Part shown: positions 13,693 through 18,056 of the stretch, one piece after another | Position numbering within the stretch: the first letter of the stretch is position 1 | Layout: each line of letters starts with the position of its first letter | Origin: Thiotrichales bacterium | Lineage (GTDB): Bacteria; Pseudomonadota; Gammaproteobacteria; Thiomicrospirales; Thiomicrospiraceae | Reading direction: 5' to 3' | Assembly: GCA_014763835.1 (NCBI GenBank) | Contig: JACXUQ010000007.1 | Coordinates: 1 to 18,056 of the forward strand | DNA: 18,056 bases | Notes under the pieces: generated by a model | The model's input: the letters and a program-made list of their open reading frames with translations, nothing else | Databases searched by the model: none | Told to the model about the DNA's origin: nothing | Translations under genes and position numbers: made by a program

Positions 13693-16338
13693 ATGACAGC
13701 CGATTCGCCTTCCGTTCCCAGTTTTGTTAAAGCCCTCGAAAACCGTGACCAGCCATTACAGGCCATCAAAGCGGGACGCGAAGCCTTAAAGCAGTTTATC
13801 GAATATCAGTTCAAGCAATTTGACGAAGGGGCCGCCGTAGCCGAACTGGTCAAAGAACGCGCTACCTACATCGACCAGATACTCAAACGTATCTGGCAGC
13901 ATTTCATGCACGAACCCAATGCCGCTGCACTGTTGGCCGTTGGCGGCTATGGTCGTGGCGAACTGCATCCCTACTCTGATATTGACCTACTGATTCTAAC
14001 CGCGCCTGACCAAGCCAATCAGGAAGTATTTTCGCAATTTATCACCTTTTTATGGGACTTGGGTTTTGATGTCGGTCATGCTATCCGCACGGTTGAGGAA
14101 TGCGTCGTTGCCGGCCTGGAAGACCTTTCAACCGCCACTAATCTATTGGAGGCGCGTTGGATCACCGGCGACTATGAACTCTATCAAGCGCTTAAAAAAA
14201 TATGGAACCGTCCCGACTTCTGGCCTAGCCAGGCGTTTTTTCAAGCCAAGTTCGAGGAGCAGGTCACACGCCACCGCCGCTTCCATGACACCACCTATCA
14301 GCTTGAACCCAATGTGAAAGAAAGCCCCGGCGGGCTGCGTGATCTGCAGACCATCTACTGGGTGGCCAAGCGCCATTTCAAAGCGTCCTCGATTAACCAG
14401 TTGGTGCAAAATCACTTTTTGACAATCGAAGAGTACAGAGAGCTGGAAGCGGCCTATAAGTATCTGAACCGTGTGCGTTTCTCATTGCATCGCATGAAGC
14501 ACCGACGTGAGGATCGCCTGTTATTCGATCACCAGCAGCATTTGGCGGAAAGCTTTGGCTATCGAGACACGCCGGAAAAAATGGCAGTCGAGCAGTTTAT
14601 GAACAGCTACTACCGCAATGTTCAGAATGTTGTGAAACTCAATGAAATTCTGCTGCAACATTTCCGTGAAGAGATTTTTTGTTCGAATACCCCGGTTATT
14701 GAACAGCTTAACAGCCGCTTCAAACTGGTTGATCATTACCTCGATATTCAGCACCCGCAGGTGTTTGAGCAGTTTCCGACCGCGTTATTAGAAGTTTTTC
14801 TGATACTGCAGCACCACCCTGAAATTCAGGGCATCCGCTCCAATACCATTCGTTCTATCCGTGACAACCTGCACCTGATTGACGAAGATTTCCGCAAAGA
14901 CTCGATCAACAAGGCGTTGTTTATTGAAATTTTCCGCCAACCCAACGGTGTCAACGCGGCCATGCGGCGCATGCACAGTTACGGCATTTTGGCCGCTTAT
15001 TTACCGGTATTCAAACAGATTACCGGCTTAATGCAGTTTAATATATTTCATGCCTATACGGTTGATGAGCATACTATTTTCGTTATCCGCAATCTTCGTC
15101 GTTTCTTTGTTGAGGAGTTTGCTTACGAATTCCCTACTGCACATCAGATTGCTAAAAACATCTGCAAACCCGAAGTGCTTTTTCTGGCAGGACTGTTTCA
15201 CGATATTGCCAAAGGGCGCGGCGGCGAACATGAAATCCTCGGTGCGGACGATGCGATGGCATTCGGCCGAGCACATAATTTACCCGCCCAGGACTGTGCC
15301 CTTCTAAGCTGGTTGGTGCGCCACCATCTCGATTTTTCCGGGATTGCGCAGAAAAAGGATCTCAGCGATCCGGTCGTGATTCAGGCCTTTGCCGAACTCG
15401 TCAAGGATCATCAGCATCTGGACTATCTCTACCTGTTAACGGTTGCGGATGTCTGCGCGACCTCGGATGAAGTCTGGAACGAGTGGAAAAACGCATTGTT
15501 CCTCGAGCTCTACAACGAAACCTCCAATATGCTTGAGGCACGTTCCAGCACGCCTAAAAACCGTGCCAAGAAAGCGCTGCAAACCCAGGAGCGCGCCAAA
15601 GATATTCTGCTTAAGCGCGACCTCAAATCCGCCGACTATCAGCCGCTATGGGATAGCCTGAACAAGACGGAGTTTTTCAGCCGCCAGAATCCGAATGATA
15701 TTGCGCGCATTACCCAGCTCATCTATCAGGCAGATTTGAGCTCCACGCATATTTACCTGCAAAACCAGGCGCAACGCGGCGCGACGGAGCTGCTGATCTA
15801 CATGCCGGACCGCGATTTCCTGTTTGCGCACATCACCCATGCGTTGGACAAACTCCATCTCAATATTATGGAGGCGCGCATCTATTCAACTGCGCTGAAT
15901 ATGACGCTGGTGATTTTATACATCCTCGATAACGATTTGCACCATGTCAGCGACCAGGCCATTGTGGATGCCATTATCGACAAGATCAAGTACCAGCTGG
16001 CATTGCCGGAGATGGAGCCGAAAGAGCTCAAACCGATGGTGCATTCGCGCAGGATGAAATGCTTTAGCACGCCGACCGAAATCGTCTTTAACCAGATCAA
16101 CCAGAAGTTGACCGAACTGGTCATCATCACCAAAGACACTCCGGGACTGCTTTCGCGCATCGGCTATGCATTGAAGAGTTTCAATATTCGTCTGCACGAT
16201 GCGAAAATCAATACGGTAGGTGAAAAAGCGGAAGATGTGTTTATTATCAGCAATACCGATAATCAGGCCATTACCGACAAAACGGAACAAGAAAAACTCA
16301 GTGAAGCCCTGCTCTCATTGATTGAAAAAGAGGCTTAA
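13693..16338 (+). CDS. glnD: Bifunctional PII uridylyltransferase/uridylyl-removing enzyme GlnD
   Basis: GlnD senses glutamine and adds UMP to, or removes it from, PII proteins, setting glutamine synthetase activity and NtrBC signalling. Domains in order: nucleotidyltransferase with GGYGRGELHPYSDIDLL at residues 84-100 (catalytic D96 and D98); a helical linker with SPGGLRDLQTIYW; an HD phosphohydrolase domain with H503-D504 in LFHDIAKGRGGEH; and two C-terminal ACT domains (about 697-780 and 806-878) that bind glutamine. Both catalytic sites look intact and the length of 881 compares with 890 in E. coli. The ATG at 13693 lies 30 bases after map without a visible Shine-Dalgarno, so coupling to map is possible. 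In E. coli dapD follows on the same strand; here it does not. Confidence 0.97.
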   Translation: MTADSPSVPSFVKALENRDQPLQAIKAGREALKQFIEYQFKQFDEGAAVAELVKERATYIDQILKRIWQHFMHEPNAAALLAVGGYGRGELHPYSDIDLLILTAPDQANQEVFSQFITFLWDLGFDVGHAIRTVEECVVAGLEDLSTATNLLEARWITGDYELYQALKKIWNRPDFWPSQAFFQAKFEEQVTRHRRFHDTTYQLEPNVKESPGGLRDLQTIYWVAKRHFKASSINQLVQNHFLTIEEYRELEAAYKYLNRVRFSLHRMKHRREDRLLFDHQQHLAESFGYRDTPEKMAVEQFMNSYYRNVQNVVKLNEILLQHFREEIFCSNTPVIEQLNSRFKLVDHYLDIQHPQVFEQFPTALLEVFLILQHHPEIQGIRSNTIRSIRDNLHLIDEDFRKDSINKALFIEIFRQPNGVNAAMRRMHSYGILAAYLPVFKQITGLMQFNIFHAYTVDEHTIFVIRNLRRFFVEEFAYEFPTAHQIAKNICKPEVLFLAGLFHDIAKGRGGEHEILGADDAMAFGRAHNLPAQDCALLSWLVRHHLDFSGIAQKKDLSDPVVIQAFAELVKDHQHLDYLYLLTVADVCATSDEVWNEWKNALFLELYNETSNMLEARSSTPKNRAKKALQTQERAKDILLKRDLKSADYQPLWDSLNKTEFFSRQNPNDIARITQLIYQADLSSTHIYLQNQAQRGATELLIYMPDRDFLFAHITHALDKLHLNIMEARIYSTALNMTLVILYILDNDLHHVSDQAIVDAIIDKIKYQLALPEMEPKELKPMVHSRRMKCFSTPTEIVFNQINQKLTELVIITKDTPGLLSRIGYALKSFNIRLHDAKINTVGEKAEDVFIISNTDNQAITDKTEQEKLSEALLSLIEKEA

Positions 16339-16362
16339 CAGACCCGGCCTGTTGAGTTTTTT
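16334..16362 (+). terminator. Terminator overlapping the glnD stop codon, possibly bidirectional
   Basis: CTTAACAG (16334-16341) pairs with CTGTTGAG (16349-16356) over eight positions, one of them U-G, around an ACCCGGC loop, followed by six T (16357-16362). The glnD TAA (16336-16338) lies in the left arm, so a ribosome at the stop codon could influence folding. On the other strand the same stem, with one mismatch, is followed by CCTCTTTTTC, so it may also end transcripts from the convergent VOC gene. Confidence 0.8.
16336..16349. repeat. 14-base direct repeat, left copy (other copy 16840-16853)
   Basis: TAACAGACCCGGCC occurs at 16336-16349 and again exactly at 16840-16853, on either side of the VOC gene. 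The left copy is part of the glnD terminator. Confidence 0.7.
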
Positions 16363-16397
16363 GGAGCGCAAATTCGCAAGTTTTTTTGTGAAGGCTT

Positions 16398-16772
16398 TTA
16401 TTGGTATTCAAACAGTTCAAAGGCGTTATTGTCGGGATCTTTGGCAAATAACGCTTTTCGACCTGAGCGGCTGCGGGTGAAAGGCATCTGCAACTGTTCC
16501 AACTTCAGCGCAAACATCTCTATCGAATCTACCCGTAACGCAAAATGATAATCGCGTCCGCCATGTTCGGGGCGCTTCGTGTCAGTATTGGGATTGGGCA
16601 ATTGCATGATATGCAGGCTTTGCCCATTATGCAAATCCAGCCAATACCCAGGAAAGCCCAGTGCGGGTCGTTCCAGCTTCTCCAGGCCCAACAGCGCCTG
16701 ATAAAACGTGACAGCGGCGTCAGCATCCTTAACGATAATACTCACGTGATCCAAGCCAAGTACCTTAGCCAT
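16398..16772 (-). CDS. Small VOC-superfamily (glyoxalase/dioxygenase fold) protein
   Basis: The 124-residue protein has the two beta-alpha-beta-beta-beta modules of the vicinal oxygen chelate fold. The first opens with LDHVSIIVKDADAAVTFYQ and the second with DYHFALRVDSIEMFALKL, ending DPDNNAFELFEYQ. Likely metal ligands are H9, H54 or a neighbour, H76 and E119, by analogy with the glyoxalase I pattern. The substrate cannot be told from sequence: glyoxalase-like lyase, dioxygenase or thiol transferase are all possible. The ATG at 16772 has GGGAG six bases upstream. The gene stands alone between glnD and dapD, convergent with glnD. A 14-base exact repeat lies on either side of it, which may mark an insertion or duplicated terminator sequence. 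There is no sign of truncation. Confidence 0.85.
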   Translation of the reverse strand: MAKVLGLDHVSIIVKDADAAVTFYQALLGLEKLERPALGFPGYWLDLHNGQSLHIMQLPNPNTDTKRPEHGGRDYHFALRVDSIEMFALKLEQLQMPFTRSRSGRKALFAKDPDNNAFELFEYQ

Positions 16773-16839
16773 AAGACACTCCCTTTAAGATAAGCCAAAC
16801 AGATAAAAACGTGTTTCAAAGACAAGATGACAGAAGAGA

Positions 16840-16853
16840 TAACAGACCCGGCC
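16840..16853. repeat. 14-base direct repeat, right copy (other copy 16336-16349)
   Basis: This is the second exact copy of TAACAGACCCGGCC. Its last ten bases form the left arm of the GC-rich hairpin at 16844-16868, downstream of dapD. Confidence 0.7.
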
Positions 16854-16868
16854 AGACCGGCCGGGTCT
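16844..16868. repeat. Perfect GC-rich inverted repeat downstream of dapD
   Basis: AGACCCGGCC (16844-16853) and GGCCGGGTCT (16859-16868) pair over ten positions around a five-base loop. Neither strand has a proper U-tract after it (the minus strand continues GTTATCTCTT), so it is at best an unusual terminator. It comes directly after the more standard dapD terminator and shares half its sequence with the glnD terminator. Confidence 0.75.
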
Positions 16869-16903
16869 AAAAGATTCAGGGTAAGTTGAACTCACGCCTG
16901 AAT
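16869..16903 (-). terminator. Intrinsic terminator after dapD
   Basis: On the minus strand ATTCAGG (16903-16897) pairs with CCTGAAT (16880-16874). Inside, GTGAG pairs with CTTAC around a TTCAA loop, with a single bulged C, giving 12 pairs in all. CTTTT follows. It begins nine bases after the dapD stop codon. Confidence 0.75.
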
Positions 16904-16911
16904 GAGACGTT

Positions 16912-17811
16912 TTAGTCGTTGCTGTGCAGCACGCTGTTCAAACCGCCCCATACGGAACCGTCGGTGACAATCGCTTGCACCTGACCGGTTTGACTGTGGC
17001 GTCTGAACAACAATTTAGACTGGCCGGACAACTCGCGTGCAGAGACCACAGAGCCATCAGGCATCTGCACCTTGGTGCCCGCTGTCAGATACAGCCCCGA
17101 CTCGACGATACAATCATCACCCAAAGAAATACCCAGGCCGGCATTGGCGCCCAGCAGATTGCGCTGCCCCATGGAGATGACCTGCTTGCCGCCGCCTGAA
17201 AGTGTTCCCATAATCGACGCACCGCCGCCGATATCACTGTTTTCACCCACAACCACGCCGGCGCTGATACGCCCTTCAACCATAGAGTTACCTAGCGTGC
17301 CCGCATTAAAGTTTACAAAACCTTCATGCATGATGGTGGTGCCCGGGGCCAAATGCGCACCCAGACGCACGCGGTCGGCATCGGCAATGCGCACCCCTTC
17401 AGGAATCACATAGTCAACCATACGCGGGAATTTATCAATGGCCGTCACTGTAAACTGAATCTGCTCACCGGCAATGACTTCACGCAGGGTTTCAACTTCT
17501 GCAGGTAAAACCGGTCCGGCATTGGTCCACGCCACATTGGCCAACAGGCCGAAAATGCCGTCCAGATTGATTTCATGCGGCTTGTAGGCGCATTCAGACA
17601 GCAGATGCAGGCGAAGATAGGCGTCTTCAGTCGATTGAGGTGCATCGTCAACAGACGCGATTTCCACGGTGACGAAATCGCTTTTGATAATGCCGGCTTT
17701 CAAAGCCAGGCAGTTGCGGGCAATTTCTTTATTAGAACGTGGAAACCACACATCCAGTGTTACGCCGGTTTTAGCGTCGGTATAACGGTGTCCAATTCGC
17801 TTGATCGTCAT
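16912..17811 (-). CDS. dapD: 2,3,4,5-tetrahydropyridine-2,6-dicarboxylate N-succinyltransferase DapD
   Basis: DapD transfers succinate from succinyl-CoA to tetrahydrodipicolinate in the succinylase branch of diaminopimelate and lysine synthesis. The protein has an N-terminal helical domain and a left-handed beta helix (about 135-250) with hexapeptide repeats such as VRLGAHLAPGTTIMHEGFVNF. NSMVEGRISAGVVVG and GGGASIMGTLSGGGKQVISMG are recognised parts of the longer DapD branch found in Pseudomonas and actinobacteria, distinct from the 274-residue E. coli type; E179 in MVEGR is a likely catalytic residue. I chose ATG at 17811 (299 residues). The frame is open to 17883, but that lies in the promoter upstream of the likely transcription start. 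It is a single-gene unit with its own promoter and terminator. Confidence 0.95.
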   Translation of the reverse strand: MTIKRIGHRYTDAKTGVTLDVWFPRSNKEIARNCLALKAGIIKSDFVTVEIASVDDAPQSTEDAYLRLHLLSECAYKPHEINLDGIFGLLANVAWTNAGPVLPAEVETLREVIAGEQIQFTVTAIDKFPRMVDYVIPEGVRIADADRVRLGAHLAPGTTIMHEGFVNFNAGTLGNSMVEGRISAGVVVGENSDIGGGASIMGTLSGGGKQVISMGQRNLLGANAGLGISLGDDCIVESGLYLTAGTKVQMPDGSVVSARELSGQSKLLFRRHSQTGQVQAIVTDGSVWGGLNSVLHSND

Positions 17812-17854
17812 AATTCCATTCTCTTTAAAACGTGTTAGAACAAATAAACCGTGA

Positions 17855-17883
17855 AGTATACCCGCTTGGCATCGGAGATACAA
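17855..17883 (-). promoter_or_regulatory. dapD promoter
   Basis: TATACT (17860-17855) is a near-consensus -10 element, 17 bases from TTGTAT (17883-17878). The predicted start near 17848 gives a leader of about 37 bases before the dapD ATG, which rules out the longer reading of dapD. Confidence 0.7.
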
Positions 17884-18056
17884 AATTAGTGGCGTGCAAA
17901 GCGTGCATTACACCCGGTTGGCGGCAATCGTCGGGCTTTTGTGGCATTTTAACTATATGAGTGCTTTGCATGACCAATGCCCATCTTGATTCACTCTGTT
18001 AAATGAGCGTTTTTTGACATCTTTTTGACCGTAAGCACTGTTCTTTGCCAATTTTC
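17884..18056. other. Region upstream of dapD with no recognised gene
   Basis: No coding frame longer than about 40 codons is convincing on either strand here. It contains a close direct repeat GCGTGCA (17892-17898 and 17901-17907) and a hairpin CGGTTG/CAATCG (17915-17930) followed on the plus strand by CGGGCTTTT. A TTTTTGAC repeat also occurs near 18011-18028. The neighbouring gene to the right is outside the window. Confidence 0.5.

Noticed and set aside
15916..16290. Open frame of 124 codons on the minus strand opposite glnD
   Set aside because: It overlaps the well-conserved ACT domains of GlnD and shows no recognisable protein features.
17812..17883. Upstream extension of dapD
   Set aside because: It would start in the -35 region of a well-formed promoter, upstream of the likely transcription start.
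17913..17940. Hairpin with CTTTT on the plus strand upstream of dapD
   Set aside because: The stem is short and bulged, and no plus-strand gene ends nearby, so I do not call it a terminator.
18014..18042. TTGACA resembling a -35 element pointing right
   Set aside because: No acceptable -10 element occurs 16 to 18 bases further on before the window ends.
1..18056. Mobile elements, CRISPR arrays, tRNA or rRNA genes and toxin or defence modules
   Set aside because: I found no transposase, integrase, repeat-spacer array or RNA gene signature; every long frame belongs to a conserved housekeeping gene.

Overview
The window is a chromosomal housekeeping segment from a Gram-negative bacterium, almost certainly a gammaproteobacterium. 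It carries a complete start to lipid A synthesis (lpxA, lpxB, lpxD, fabZ), the outer-membrane assembly factor bamA with its chaperone gene ompH/skp, and the rpsB/map divergence followed by glnD. The protein sequences and the unlinked dxr would fit a Thiotrichales-type sulfur oxidiser (Thiomicrospira/Hydrogenovibrio relatives), but that genus-level guess is from memory and weak. I see no mobile element, CRISPR array, tRNA or rRNA.

Layout. Positions 1-12614 form one long minus-strand series, read right to left: rpsB, tsf, pyrH, frr, uppS, cdsA, rseP, bamA, ompH/skp, lpxD, fabZ, lpxA, lpxB, and the first codons of one more gene (perhaps rnhB) at the left edge. It divides into units: rpsB-tsf (own promoter, structured leader, internal attenuator-like hairpin, strong terminator after tsf), pyrH-frr, and a tightly packed envelope operon from uppS to lpxB. 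A large hairpin with a U-tract separates frr from uppS. Positions 12877-16338 hold map and glnD on the plus strand, divergent from rpsB. Glutamine sensing (GlnD) ends in a terminator overlapping its own stop codon. Beyond it, on the minus strand, are a small VOC/glyoxalase-fold gene and dapD with a clear promoter.

How the genes work together. rpsB, tsf, pyrH, frr and map serve translation and UMP supply. UppS makes the undecaprenyl carrier and CdsA makes CDP-diacylglycerol. RseP is the intramembrane protease of the envelope-stress pathway. BamA and Skp insert outer-membrane proteins. LpxD, FabZ, LpxA and LpxB begin lipid A synthesis. DapD leads to diaminopimelate and lysine.

Points of note. 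The dxr gene, usually between cdsA and rseP, is absent and the two genes overlap by four bases. LpxA carries methionine at the acyl-chain ruler position, predicting short (C10) acyl groups in lipid A. BamA ends in leucine rather than an aromatic residue. Several envelope genes use TTG or GTG starts. A 14-base exact repeat flanks the VOC gene. Nothing here looks like a wholly new system; the most interesting material is in the intergenic RNA structures and these local departures from the usual gene order and residues.
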